From positions 4,030,001-4,094,000 of the forward strand of contig JAUKUA010000006.1 in the NCBI GenBank assembly GCA_030549175.1: 64,000 nucleotides of DNA, in the 5' to 3' direction. The first letter of the stretch is position 1. Every line of letters begins with the position of its first letter. This document shows positions 34,682 to 45,532 of this stretch, piece after piece. The translations under genes were made by a program, and so were the position numbers. The stretch comes from Lasiosphaeris hirsuta (Eukaryota; Ascomycota; Sordariomycetes; Sordariales; Lasiosphaeriaceae). The notes under the pieces are model-generated. The model searched no databases. It was not told the DNA's origin and worked only from the letters and a program-made list of their open reading frames with translations.

Positions 34682-35985
34682 TATCATCTGAGGAGCCTTT
34701 GCTGTTCTCGAGGCTACTGAGGGTCTGGCTACCGTACTTTCATTATTTTCATGCCACTGAATGGTTGGACCAGGTAGTTGCGGGGGTTTATCTGTGGGTG
34801 TCTCGGCACCGCAGCAGGGTTTCTTTTGCTTTCTTGTATTCTTATTCTCTGTATTCATTACCTCGACGAGATACCATCAGGGCAGGGGTGGAGAGTTTTG
34901 AAGGCGTCGGAGTTTATTACGGGGTTCAAGGAAGAACTTGATGATCGTTACGACTTGTCCTGTAGTAGCACTTGTGTACACATTATGAAGGACACCCGGG
35001 GGTGATTCGGGAATGACAGGATGACACAGAAAACTACATGAGTGCTTACTTATGGAGTTTGGGAAAATACACTCATCCGATAACAACATTCGGTGCATGA
35101 TAGTGAGTCTCAGCCAAGATGGATGGCTATTTCAAAGAAACCTGCTGCCTATTATTATTTTTATCCTACCAGGTACGAAGCCCATAACAGCGACCAGAAG
35201 GCGACTTACCTTGGCTGCAACAGAGCGCCGACGAAAGCGGCAAAAACACTTGGCGGGAATAGGAGAGCGGCCAAGGGGATCAAGATAGATAGGCAGCTCT
35301 TCGCCGCAAATACGAGATACGATAGAAATTACGTCTCAGGTGGAAAATGGTATGGGTATCATAAATACCCAAACCCAAGGTCGCTACTGCAAGGCTCTTT
35401 TCCATGAGCGTCCCAGGGGTACTTAGTAGGAAGTAAGTGGAGCGGTTTTGGGTATGGCGCGTCTGATTTCGGATGGCTGTAGGCCAATCAATTATTCATA
35501 ATTTATCAGCGTTGCAACTGGCCAAGCCAACATTGCCGCCATGGGGGACAAGCCCAAAGATGGGCGGTTCGCGGCCGGGTTAGACAGCATGGAAGACTTC
35601 TGCGGGCCTTCCAATTGCTGTCGCTTGGGAGCGGCGCACTGAGTGGTACCTTCCCGCAGTACTCTCTCCAGCCCAGCTCGGACGTGTGTATTCCAGAGCC
35701 GTTTTCAGCCCTCCTGTTGGAATCCGGTGTCGGAACCTGGTGCATGGCAGGTGTCACAGAGACTGCGGGTGGTTTGCGGATAAGGCCTGGAAGGGAGGAG
35801 GCAGGAGCAGAGGAGGATCGGGCAAGAGGAGCAAGAGCAATGGAGCAACATATATGCCAGTTGAACCCGATACCTTGGGACTGGAATTGGCCACTCGCAC
35901 CAAATGACCTCTGTTATTCGCTAGCCCTAATAATTCCACGTTCCCTTGTGTCTTGTGTTTTTCTTGTTATTCTTTCGCTGGTGTC
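34682..35985. other. Intergenic
   Basis: This is the 3' flank of the preceding gene and upstream region of the first Cys-rich surface protein copy. Random short ORFs only. Confidence 0.5.
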
Positions 35986-36789
35986 ATGAGGCGATACGCA
36001 GCGCTCGTTACTGCCACCATCGTCGCGTCGGCCCTCGCGGCATGCTTCGACGCCAAAGGCAGGGTTTCGGACCATTTTTCGTGCAACCCGAATGCGGCAG
36101 TTAGCCACCGCTGCGCTCCCGGTGACCTCTGCCTCTCCAATGGCCTCTGCCTCAACGCCGGTGCTAACAACGCCTTTTCGACCCAAGCGTGTACTTCAGA
36201 AAGTTGGACCGCCCCGTGCGTCGATGTGTGTAGGCAAAAGTAAGGTACCCAGAAACCTCCTTCCGAACCTGACTGTACTCCCATTGCTAAATAAATCACG
36301 CCACGCCGATAGTTGAGTCTGGGGTTCTATCTGACCCCTACCTCGTCGCGTGCAATCTTGACAACGTCATGGCCGAGTTCTGCTGTTTGATCGATGGCGC
36401 CGACTGCTGCACAACCAAGTCCCTGCGCCTTCTACTCACTCGGACCGCATTTCAACGCTGGATCTGAAGCCCTGCGCTTCCCGCTGGCCAGGTTCGATAA
36501 CACAGCCTACGCACCACGGAACCTGAGCTCCGAGTCGAGCACCACGACGGCATCAACACCCGCCAACAGCGCCTCAGGGTCGTCAACCGCGGGACCGGTC
36601 CCGCCCTCCAATAGCACGACCGGGTCTGACAACAGCGGAACAGGCCTCGGCGTTGGGTTGGGCGTAGGACTCGGACTCGGAGGGTTGGCAATCGCCGCCG
36701 CGCTCGTTGTTAGCGTTGGGCTAGGTTGGGTAATGAACTGGATGGAGTGTGTTGCCATGATAACTTTTGATACCATGTTGAAGTTTTGA
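35986..36789 (+). pseudogene. Decayed copy of a Cys-rich surface protein
   Basis: ATG 35986 starts a signal-peptide-like N-terminus (MRRYAALVTATIVASALAAC) and a Cys-rich segment with CAPGDLCLSNGLCLNAGANNAF, closely matching GLSDICLSNGLCLNAGGNNA of the intact copy at 37751. The frame stops at 36241. Beyond it VMAEFCCLIDGADCC resumes, a one-base shift near 36410-36420 is needed to reach ALRFPLARFDNTAY (intact copy: AKRFVLPMFDNSAH), then a Ser/Thr stalk and a Gly-rich membrane helix (GLGLGGLAIAAALVVS). The cytoplasmic tail is lost and the protein would end after DTMLKF. Signal peptide, ectodomain and helix are all recognisable, but no single intact frame joins them. Confidence 0.6.
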
Positions 36790-37750
36790 TTCCTCAAGTT
36801 TTCTTGAGCTCTGATCTCCCAATAGCCTTGGGCGATGAATTATGGTGCGGGGATATCGGCAGCGGCGTGTTCCAGAGCCAGCGGAGAGCAGTACGGTGGC
36901 ATACGAAGATGGTCGGTGGCAGTCACAGAGAGGGGCTGAGGGTCGGTGAAGGAATGAATTGAGAAGCGATAACTCGAACAGTCGCGTGCGGCGTCGATTG
37001 AGAGACTGTTGTGTTTATGGCAGGCGACGCTGGGGTTTAATGACAAACTTTTTATGGTGTCCGTGGTGCAGTTGTAGAAATATGCAGCGGAGCTCAAGCT
37101 ACCTGAGATGAAGATGTCTTGGGCTAACAAACACGTCGCAGTCCGAGTCTTCGAGGATCAGTGAGCTTATGGGGTTCTGGAGTGACATTTGGGCGGCCTT
37201 CCATTGGGTGGACCGACGGGATGTTGTCAAGTTTGATCACTGCATAGAATAGGAGACGTAACACCAAGTTAAGCTTTGTCTACTTGCTGTCTATTCCAAA
37301 CATGCGGCAGCTAATCTCATGCGCGCTGTAATACGTGACTGCGGCCCCAAGCTCTCAAGCACGGTGTAGTTTGCCAGATAGCTTCCCCGCGAGCCAGTAA
37401 AAACCTCATGTTTCAATCGCAGTGTGACCGGCCAAGCCACCAACCGACCCAAGAAATATGAAAAAGTCGAAGGTGGGCGTAGTGTACCACGACAAGGTCG
37501 GAGGCCCTCTGCAGTCGTCGTCGGCTCGAGGCAGTGCACTGAGTGGTCCAATCGAGCACCTTTCGGCCCTCTGATGAGCCAGGTACTTGTGAAAAGTCAC
37601 GGCGAGGAGGCAGGAGCTGGGCCGGGCGCTGGAGCATATATTCTTGCCACCGGGGACCAATGCCTTGGTCTGGACCAAGGCACTTCCAAGTCCCTCCCCC
37701 CTCCCCCCCCCCCGGCAACACCGCAAATTTTGCCAGTCTCGATACCCGTG
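36790..37750. other. Intergenic between the tandem copies
   Basis: About 960 bases containing the probable promoter of the intact copy. A C9 run lies near 37705. The open frame upstream of 37751 has no coding bias. Confidence 0.5.
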
Positions 37751-38713
37751 ATGAGACCGCTCGCTTCACTCGTTACCGCCATCTGCTTATCTTCAAGTTT
37801 CATTCGGCCAGCCCTCGGGGTAACATGCTACGACGGTAATGGCACGGAACTCTCGCCGTCCACAAATCTCCCCTGTAACACGGATCAAGGGGCAGTGAGC
37901 CACTTTTGCGGTCTCAGCGACATTTGCCTCTCCAACGGCCTTTGTCTCAATGCTGGAGGAAACAATGCATACGCGACCTTTGGATGTACCTCGAAGGCAT
38001 GGGCGCCGCCGTGTATCAACAACTGCGCGACATATGAGAGTACGGTGTCCCAAACTCATTTTCTCCGACTGCCTGCTGATGAGTACGGTACGATTGTAGT
38101 TTCATGGTTAATGTCATGCCCTCCTGACGTGGAAACGACGGAATACTGCTGCTGGGGCGAGGGCGGCCCAGACTGCTGCACAAACGGGCTCGCTAAACGC
38201 TTCGTGCTACCGATGTTCGACAACTCGGCTCACAAACCCGGACAGTCATCAACATCAAGCTCCGCGTTATCAACAAGCACGAGCACGAGCACATCCTCAT
38301 CATCGACACCAACGAGCAGCGCCTCAGAGTCTCCAACACCAGCACCCAACACGGCGGCGGGGTCGGATACCAGTAGCAACAAAACGCAAATCGGCCTCGG
38401 GGCCGGTCTGGGCGTCGGCGGGCTGGCCATCGCCGGCGCCCTCGTCTTCTTCGGGATGCAGTTTAGAAAGCGCAACCAGCCCGGCCGGGACCTGTCGCCC
38501 TCGCCGCCAGCCCCGAGAGAGACCCAGTACTCCCCGCGACAGCACGCCCCGCCATCCCACTATTCGGGCTCCCCGCCGGTCCCCTCTCCGGGCCACTATT
38601 CGAATTCACCACCGGTCCCCCAGTACTCTAGCTCGCCGCCGTATCATGAGTATCCTGCCATGGCTTCGACGAGGAGTCGGTCTGCTACCGCCGAGTTGCC
38701 GGGGAGTTATTGA
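37751..38713 (+). CDS. Cys-rich single-pass surface protein
   Basis: The start was set at ATG 37751 because it opens a good signal peptide (MRPLASLVTAICLSSSFIRP, cleavage about residue 22). The 320-aa protein then has a Cys-rich ectodomain (VTCYDGNG, FCGLSDICLSNGLC, PPCINNC, EYCCWGEGGPDCC), a Ser/Thr-rich stalk (STSTSTSTSSSSTPTSS), a Gly/Ala-rich membrane helix (IGLGAGLGVGGLAIAGALVF) with a basic stop-transfer FRKRN, and a Pro/Tyr-rich cytoplasmic tail with repeated HYSGSPPVP/HYSNSPPVP units. The layout resembles fungal wall-stress-sensor-like proteins, but it lacks a recognisable WSC domain. The role is inferred only. Confidence 0.75.
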   Translation: MRPLASLVTAICLSSSFIRPALGVTCYDGNGTELSPSTNLPCNTDQGAVSHFCGLSDICLSNGLCLNAGGNNAYATFGCTSKAWAPPCINNCATYESTVSQTHFLRLPADEYGTIVVSWLMSCPPDVETTEYCCWGEGGPDCCTNGLAKRFVLPMFDNSAHKPGQSSTSSSALSTSTSTSTSSSSTPTSSASESPTPAPNTAAGSDTSSNKTQIGLGAGLGVGGLAIAGALVFFGMQFRKRNQPGRDLSPSPPAPRETQYSPRQHAPPSHYSGSPPVPSPGHYSNSPPVPQYSSSPPYHEYPAMASTRSRSATAELPGSY

Positions 38714-39198
38714 TACTGGAGGCGGCGGCAGCTTAAGGATAAATCGAGCTGCTCGAGCTAGGTACCAAGATATCTAAATGTGGATTTTAGTGGTTTGTGA
38801 TGTTGACACATATAGTTTATGATGCCAGACCGTAAAGAACTTGAAGTTTTTGATAAAATAATTGCGGAGCTTAACTCTTTACCTTTGAAATGATAACTTC
38901 TTTCTCATCCATTTTTGCCCTTCATAATTTATTCTAACGAAGATCACTAGCGCGTAAGTTAGAATCACTTGATTAGGTAACAAGATTGCGTGTTAGAGCT
39001 AAGCTACATAGGCCAAATAGGTACCTTGGACCTTGGTAAGTATCGCCTCTGTTGAGGCTAAAATTACAATGTGGGGCAGAGAAGCAGGTAGTCTGTGCGC
39101 AGCCCAATACCCTCTGGCGGGACTAAAATTGCAGTGAAAATAGGCCTACTTTCCCTTTCGTGACGTGCCTACTTGTGCGCTAAAGCATGATTGGACGG
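38714..39198. other. Intergenic, AT-rich
   Basis: AT-rich sequence after the surface protein gene. Nothing is recognised. Confidence 0.5.
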
Positions 39199-39650
39199 TT
39201 CGCACTCAGGTTCATAGGCCACCAAGAAAAGCTTCATAGCACGACCCACTCCAGCACCGTGCCGTGCCATACAACGAGTAGTAGAAGGTCTGCTCCTAGA
39301 GCGTCTCAACAACGTCGGGTGCGGCGTTGAAGTGTAGTTACAAGCTCCCGGCCAGGCCCGCGATAACTGGCAGCCGGTCCGTCTCGAACGTGAGTAGATA
39401 GTATAGGTGCTTCTCAATGAGCTATGTGCTAATAATACACAGGGTAATGAAACGAATCTGACGTGTACCACTTGTTGTCCTCGAAACGGTGGAGCGGCGG
39501 GCGCTCGCCGCTAACGACATCGTCGGATACCATGCCGGTTGCGTCCTCGAAATTGCTCGAAGAAGGTGTGGTGGGAAGACCAGCTGCGTGGCTGTGTAGG
39601 TGCCAAGAAATTGACACTGCATTTTTAGCCCTCTCTGGGGGTCTCAACTC
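39199..39650 (-). pseudogene. HET-like protein remnant
   Basis: On the minus strand broken frames read SSNFEDATGMVSDDVVSGER, RFEDNKWYTSDSFHYPVYY and then EKHLYYLLTFETDRLPVIAG with LAGS, followed by a stop where Gln is expected and EQTFYYSLYGTARCW after another stop. The string LTFETDRLPVIAGLA followed by (L)WEQ is typical of the C-terminal part of fungal heterokaryon-incompatibility (HET) proteins (T-x-x-x-DRLPAIAGLA ... YLAGLWE). The stop before EQ falls where TGG is expected and the earlier stop where CAA is plausible, as RIP would produce. Only a fragment is left; the HET assignment is tentative. Confidence 0.35.
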
Positions 39651-39970
39651 TATAACCTTTTTACTCTCCAGATTTCCCCATCACAGTCGGTCTCGAGCAC
39701 CTAAAGCTCCTTTTAGAATTCCGCGCCAGTGTGTATAACGACATTGACTTGAACATTTTTGGCGGGTAGAGGTTGTGAATCAGACCCCAGTCACCTTCAA
39801 CAATGAAATCACTAATTCTATCCAACGAGAAAGCCATCCATGAGTCGTCTAAGCCGGTCGAAAAGGACAGTAAGAGCTATGACAACGCCTCGACCGGTAC
39901 CGCCACATCGAGCCTCAATGTAGACTCAGTCGACGAAGACAATCCGTACGATAACCCGACTTCACTGCCG

Positions 39971-40007
<37 letters not shown>

Positions 40008-41554
40008 CTTTTAGTTGCATATACGCGCCAAAACTTGACGCTCAACCCCTCTTCTTATTTCGTCCTGGGCAATCCGCCAGCGGGTTTCGTGATCCTCCCA
40101 GACAGATATTAAAGACAAGAATTTCCCCAGTACGGGTTCCGAGCACGTTAACACCGAGCTAGAGAGTCGTAGAAGGAGCCTCGAGAATAATACCCGCGCA
40201 ACTCCCCAGCCCTTCGAGACCTCGTCGTGTACCCCAAATTAATCTGCGACTCAATGTGCTCCAATCTGGCAGTAATCGGGAGAGACTCGCCCAGTACGGT
40301 GCTGGAGGGCATATCTGCCCAGACCAGCGTCCCGTCTCTCGAGGGGTTACGGGCCGATCTGACAGTCGTCTCGGTAACCGCCAGCCCGACCCAAAACAGG
40401 GAATACCCTTCTTCGATCCGGACCTTCAGGGACTGTATGGCATGGGCTCGGGCGGGGGGAGGTTTGGATGTGGCTGGCAGCGTCTTCTTTCCCGGGGTAT
40501 CGTGTCTGCGCGTGTGTCTGCAGAAGAACGCGGACAACATGTCTGTGCTTACCTCTACTTCTTTCTTCCTCTTCAGGATTCAGGAGATGAGCCCTGGTTC
40601 GGGGTTACATCAATGGATCAACTGATCGGAACATGAGAGGAGAAGGGCGGGCATTGTATAATAGCTACCTGACTTGATGCGACACTGCCAACGGCAAATC
40701 GGGAGGATTGCTAGAAACTGTACCGACAAGCTGGAAATTAGAATGTAAACTTGAATGTTACACAACCTTTGCCCTGTAAACCCCCATGTCAAGGAATTCC
40801 TCTACTGGACGCTAATTCCCGTTTGCAATTCAAATCTGACTAAGAAAAGGCGCTGACAAAGTACATATTTAATACCGGTAGTATGTGCTGTGTCACAGCG
40901 AACTTGAAACAAATTGCCATCAACATAAGGTGCCGTGGTCACCCTGATGAGTTCGCCCGGGTGAGGAGATGGCTTCAAACACAAATGGGCTGACTCCCTA
41001 CGAAATGTCAGCACCTGGGTTCTGCCGTTAGCTAGCACGCAAGTACTGCCGATGATGCGAACCGAAACACCACGCGCGCAGGAGAACATTAAGTTACCCT
41101 CAGCACATGGCGTACCCCAAGTGCGGGACCGATGTTGCAGCGGCACGCCTGAGGAAGCTCGGGGGATGGGAGAGATACGAACGCCAAGAGAGAACTACCG
41201 GCACCGCGCGTCCCTTCTCACTCTCCTCAGCAAGTTCCACCATCATTCCTGCTTGCCAATGCCCTCTGTGGACATCTCTAGCACCAGCCGTGGAGCCCAG
41301 GCTCAATACTAAGCATTACGAATAGCGGCAGTCGCACCCCCAGGTTTATTATGGCATGTCCTTGAGCTACATCGCTCCACCCATTCGAGGGTCCCGGGCG
41401 AGTAACCGTGGGCCTGTTTGTCGTGTTTGGCGGCCCAAGCTAAGTGAAGATGCGGAGCAGAGAGGGGAGGGAGTCTCCATTGGCCAGGTAAATATTTCGG
41501 GATGCAGGGCTAGGCAAAAGTTGGGGAAGTTGGAATACTAGAAGGATTAAAACA
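39651..41554. other. Accessory intergenic stretch with microsatellite
   Basis: A short open frame from ATG 39803 (MKSLILSNEKAIHESSKP, NVDSVDEDNPYDNP) has reasonable composition and may be a lost first exon; it runs into a (CT)n tract at 39973-40005. Between 40148 and 40625 both strands carry ORFs of similar quality and neither matches a family I know. From 40640 to 41554 nothing is supported. Confidence 0.35.
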
Positions 41555-41556
41555 TA

Positions 41557-41623
41557 AGTTAGGTGGGGGGGTAGCTGAACGGCACTGATCTAGAACATTC
41601 TGTATAAGCCGGGGCCACAACCA
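41557..41623 (+). repeat. Terminal inverted repeat, left
   Basis: 67-bp inverted repeat with the copy at 43355-43421; both ends start AGTTAGGTGGGGGGGTA and share GAACGGCACTG, CTAGAACATTCTGTA and GGGGCCACAACCA. Confidence 0.9.
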
Positions 41624-41657
41624 ACACCCCAAACAAAAGACGGCAAATCCTTCTATT

Positions 41658-43274
41658 CTACAAAACTTCAATACAATCTTCGATATCCCCTGAATCTTCT
41701 GCTTCTTCCGTATCTTCCGACTCCTCTGTAGGACGTCCCACAGCTCTCTGAGCCTTACGAATAGTCTGGATATTCGCAAAGGTCGTATTTGGATCTTCCT
41801 CGACCTTCTTCCTCTTCCGGGCCCTCATCTCTTCAAGACAGTGCTCTAGACTCTCGATCTTTCGTTTACTGATAGCCAGTTCAAAGGCCTGTTCATCCAA
41901 AGCCTTACCAACCTTCTTGAGGAAGAGCCTGTCCCTTGGCATTGCCTTGATGATGCGTGCAAACTCCCTCGCCTGCGCCACGTAATCGCACGCCTTTCTA
42001 GGAGTCCTCCATTGTACCCGATCATCTCCATAATCCTCCAGAATTGGTGTACGGAGCGTACGGACCTCTGGAGTAACTTGTATAGCCCCAGGAGCACATG
42101 GGGTGTTGGAATTTTTGAGGAGGAGTGGACTCATCAGGGGCTTCCTTACATTCAAGGGCCAGAGGCCAGATGCCAGCCATCCAGACCTGGCATTGCTCTG
42201 AGTAATTGTTTCTGTACGTGAAATCTGGTAACACTCCAGAAAGGCACGTTTTCCAGCAACAGATGAGTCGTCAAAGGCATTGGCGAGAAGATCTTCGAGC
42301 CGTTTGCGATAAGCGCGCTTCAGAGGGCTAAATACAGCCAAATCCAGAGGCTGGAGGACGTGGGAGGTATAGGGAGGCAGATAAATGATATGGATGTTGT
42401 TTGTGAATGCCTCCCACATATAATCAACGGTTATATGGCTGCCGTGGCCGTCAATAATGAGGAGTCGTTTCTCGGAGGGGTCGGCCGGTTTAGTTGAGGG
42501 TATGAACACATGTTTTAGCCATTTAAGGCTTGTCTCGTCGGTAGTCTACCCATTTTCAGTTACTGTGAAGTACCAGTCCTTGAATGGCTTCATATCTAAA
42601 GGAAACCACTGTTGTTACACACTTTTCCCCTTGAAAATAACCAGGGGGGGGAGGCAACGGCCGGTCGCCGAGATACATTCCACAAAAGTAGTCCACGTAC
42701 GGGTTCCAGGCTGTTTCTTCCGAAGTACCTTGAAGGTACGGCTTCCAACAACAAGGCCATTAGTCCCCCTGCCTTCTATAATACCAGACTCGTCCTTATT
42801 CCAGCGATTCTCTGGCTTGATCGCTTTGATAGCTAGTATCTAGAAGTGGTTGAACCAAGGCCGAATTGTTAACTCCGTGGCGTTGTTGATGCGAGTAGAA
42901 TCGACCCTCTTAGCTCTCTGGGTCTTTAAAACTAGATTACGGTTGATAAAGGCACGGCACCACCCCCTTCCAAGTCGTCGAGGGTCCCCCCTTTCAGCCA
43001 GGATACGGCGTACAAGCTCCCTGATCTGTGCATGTGTAGGGGGGACCCCTAAGGCTTGTTGAAGAAGAACCCAGTTGGCCAAACGTTCCTCCTGGGCCTA
43101 CGTAAGCCTTTGTTCGTCTTGATGAGCAACCTTTCGAGGTAGTGAGCCATGGAGACGGTTGTAAAGGGTGGAAGGTAGAATGTTCCACTTACGCGCGACC
43201 TTGCGCAGTCGACACGTTCTGACGGCTTCTTCGCAAGCCTTGCGGAGGTCTTCTTCGGTATATTGAATCTCCAT
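41658..43274 (-). pseudogene. Fot1/pogo transposase with three nonsense codons
   Basis: A single frame from ATG 43274 (MEIQYTEEDLRKACEEAV) to the stop at 41658 would give 538 aa. It is interrupted by TAG at 43100-43098, 42842-42840 and 42548-42546. The first and third stand where Trp is expected (LT-W-AQEERLANW; NG-W-TTDETSLKW), consistent with TGG to TAG. Domains in order: psq-type helix-turn-helix (RKVARKWNILPSTLYNRL), CENP-B-like HTH (LANWVLLQQALGVPPTHAQI), and DDE_1 catalytic core with NKDESG, LLIIDGHGSH and YTSHVLQPLDLAVFSPLK, which supplies the three Asp. The C-terminus is acidic. Without read-through no active transposase can be made, though the inverted repeats could still be mobilised in trans. 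Confidence 0.9.
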
Positions 43275-43354
43275 TGAAAGAGGAAAGGAATAATGAAAAG
43301 ATGAAGAAAATTGGAAAAGAATTGGTTGAGTTATGAGCTTTTAATATTGAGGGT

Positions 43355-43421
43355 TGGTTGTGGCCCCTGCTTTTACAGAATGTTCTAGAGCAGTGCCGTT
43401 CCGTTACCCCCCCACCTAACT
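43355..43421 (-). repeat. Terminal inverted repeat, right
   Basis: Partner of 41557-41623, with roughly seven mismatches over 67 positions. Confidence 0.9.
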
Positions 43422-43423
43422 TA

Positions 43424-44214
43424 ATCCCCGTGAGGAGCTGAGGGTGGGAAAGATTGGTTCGGGAGGACTTAGGCTGGCAGCCTCACCATCTGAGCCGGGA
43501 AGTGGAGGGGGCAAGAGAAGAGACCGGGAGCTGACCTGGGAGTTGGCCCGCGAACTAGGCGGGAATACAGAAACATCGCCGCTGGCTCCCACCCAGAATC
43601 TAGGGCCCAAGAACTAGCCCGTGTCAGCGGTGGAGCCTCCCCCGCGATTTCCCCCCTGGCGCTCTGCTTCAACACGTCAAGCACCACCCTTTAGGGACCA
43701 CACTGTAGGGGCCACCCTGTAGGGACCACCCTGTAGGGACCACCCTGTAGGGGCCACCCTGCGGCAGAGCCTAGACCTTGCTCAGAGCTTGCTCAGAGCA
43801 TGTATAGGGCGTGTGCTCGACTTGCCGACTTTTGTTGCCGGTGGCGCTGTTGGCAATGGAGGCTCTGCCCTAGCGAGCTCTAGCAAGCCTTGGCATCGAC
43901 GGCCTCAACTTCAGTGGCTGCCGTTGGCTCTGGAAATTGGAGCATCGCAGGGGCACCGCAGAGGTGTCGAGGGAGGACCGGGAAACTTGGAGGAGGGCCG
44001 TGATGATGACAGCCATGCCCCAGCGGACTCGCACGTATAAGGTCCATCTCGTACGTCCATACTCAGGCCTTACTTTGTTCCCACAACAGCCCGCGACAGC
44101 CCATTCAACGACTTAATCACGCACCGGCCCACCAACGAACCCACCAGCCACACCCACCTCGGGCCGCTCAGTCCAACTCACACCTTATCTACTGCCCGAA
44201 GCCCCGATACCAGC
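43424..44214. other. Intergenic after the transposon
   Basis: This holds a 14-bp tandem repeat and the upstream region of the MFS pseudogene. No gene is seen. Confidence 0.5.
43684..43764. repeat. 14-bp tandem repeat, about 5.8 copies
   Basis: The unit is CCACCCTGTAGGGR with one or two changes in the outer copies. Each unit contains a short inverted CCCTGTAGGG, so the array can form small hairpins. It lies about 260 bp from the right end of the Fot1 element. Confidence 0.85.
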
Positions 44215-45532
44215 ATGATGTCTGGCAAGAGGACGTCTTCGGACGTTGGGAAGGCCGACAACGTCGAGCTTGCCTACGATGGCGGGACGACGCACTTTAC
44301 TGCCGAGCGCGGCCACGCCGCTACTGACATGTAAGTCTTGGCTTCGCCCGAGCCTCCCCCCCCTACCCCCAATGAACCAGACCTAACACCTCTAGGTATG
44401 TAAATGCCCTTATCCATATCGACCCCATACTTGAGACCAAGCTCCGCGTGAATATTGACTTGATGATCATTCCGACCGTGGCTCTCCTCTACCTTTTCTG
44501 CTTCATTGACAGAGCTAATATCGGTGAGCATACCGCCGTCCCTTTTCGACGCCATTCTCAGACTCGACCATGTCGGCGGTGTCTCGGGCTAGCGCATGAT
44601 CTTCGTCGTGGAGGGCGTCATTACCGTTGGCCTCTCCATCATCGGGTAAGCAATCCTTGCTGCTGCTTACCAAGGCCCCCCTTTTTTTCTCCCTTGCTGA
44701 CCTTTCTTCCAGATTCTTCACCCTCACCGACCGGCCCGTCACCGCCCGCTGGCTCACTGAAGCTGAGAAGGACATGGCCATCGCGCGTGTCAAGGCTGAG
44801 CGCGTCGCATCGACCGAAGTCTTCGATGGCATGGACCGCAAGAAGCTCCTCATGGGCATGACCAACCCCATGACGCTTTTCACCTCCGTCATCTACTGCC
44901 TCAACAACGTCAGCGTCCAGGGCCTCACCTTCTTCCTGCCGACCGTCGTGCGCACCATCTACCCAGACTACTCCATCATCATGCAACAGCTGTATACCGT
45001 GCCACCCTATGTCGTCGGCGACTTTTTCTGCGTTTTGCTCCCCGGCGTCTGCACCTGGTTCGACCGCCGGCAAATCGTAATGATGGGGTGCGCCCCTGTG
45101 GTCATGGTGGGATTCTCCATCTTCCTCGGCATGACCAACCCGACGGCGCGATATGGCGCGTGCCTCCTCATCACCAGTTCGCTATACGCGCTAGGGCCTA
45201 TCTCCAACGCCTAGGTAACCAGCGCCAACGTCATTTCCGGCACGTCGCGTGCGAGCGCCATTGGGTTGAATGTCATGATGGGCAATATTGGCGGCATGGT
45301 GTCGACGTGGAGCTTCTTGCCAAGCGATGCGCCCAATTATCTCATCGGTAATAGGCTCAACTTGGCGACGGCCGGTACGACGTTGTGTGTGGCGAGCGCT
45401 ATTTTCTTCTGGATGCGCTACGATAATAAAAAGCGCGATCTGAGGAACCCCGAGGAGGAATTAGCGGGTATGTCGCAGCAGGATATCCAGGATCTAGAGT
45501 ACAAGCATCCTTCTTGGAGGTGGAAGCCTTGA
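44215..45532 (+). pseudogene. DAL5-type MFS anion:cation symporter, internally deleted
   Basis: ATG 44215 (MMSGKRTSSDVGKADNVEL) and a 65-nt intron (44331-44395) lead into DLMIIPTVALLYLFCFIDRA, the first membrane helix of allantoate-permease-type transporters. Directly afterwards the sequence jumps to AILRLDHVGGVSG-stop-RMIFVVEGVI, which in family members lies about 130 residues later, so helices 2-5 are missing. TAG at 44590-44592 replaces the Trp of SGWRM. After an intron (donor GTAAGC at 44649) the rest is well kept: FFTLTDRPVTARWLTEAEKD, NNVSVQGLTFFLPTVVRTIY, YTVPPYVVGDFF, MGNIGGMVSTWSFLPSDAPN. A second TAG at 45212-45214 replaces Trp in NAWVT. The C-terminus is complete. The locus cannot encode a working 12-helix transporter. 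Confidence 0.85.

Larger units (their letters stand above)
41557..43421 (-). mobile_element. Fot1/pogo-type DNA transposon, full length, inactivated
   Basis: The element is 1865 bp, bounded by 67-bp terminal inverted repeats (41557-41623 and 43355-43421) that begin AGTTAGGTGGGGGGGTA and differ at only a few positions. It is flanked by TA on both sides (41555-41556 and 43422-43423), the target duplication of the Tc1/mariner-pogo superfamily. It contains a single transposase frame on the minus strand. Size, ends and coding layout match fungal Fot1-like elements of about 1.9 kb. Confidence 0.92.

Noticed and set aside
40148..40625. Opposed ORFs of about 130 codons
   Set aside because: Both strands look equally plausible and neither shows a recognisable domain, so no gene was called.
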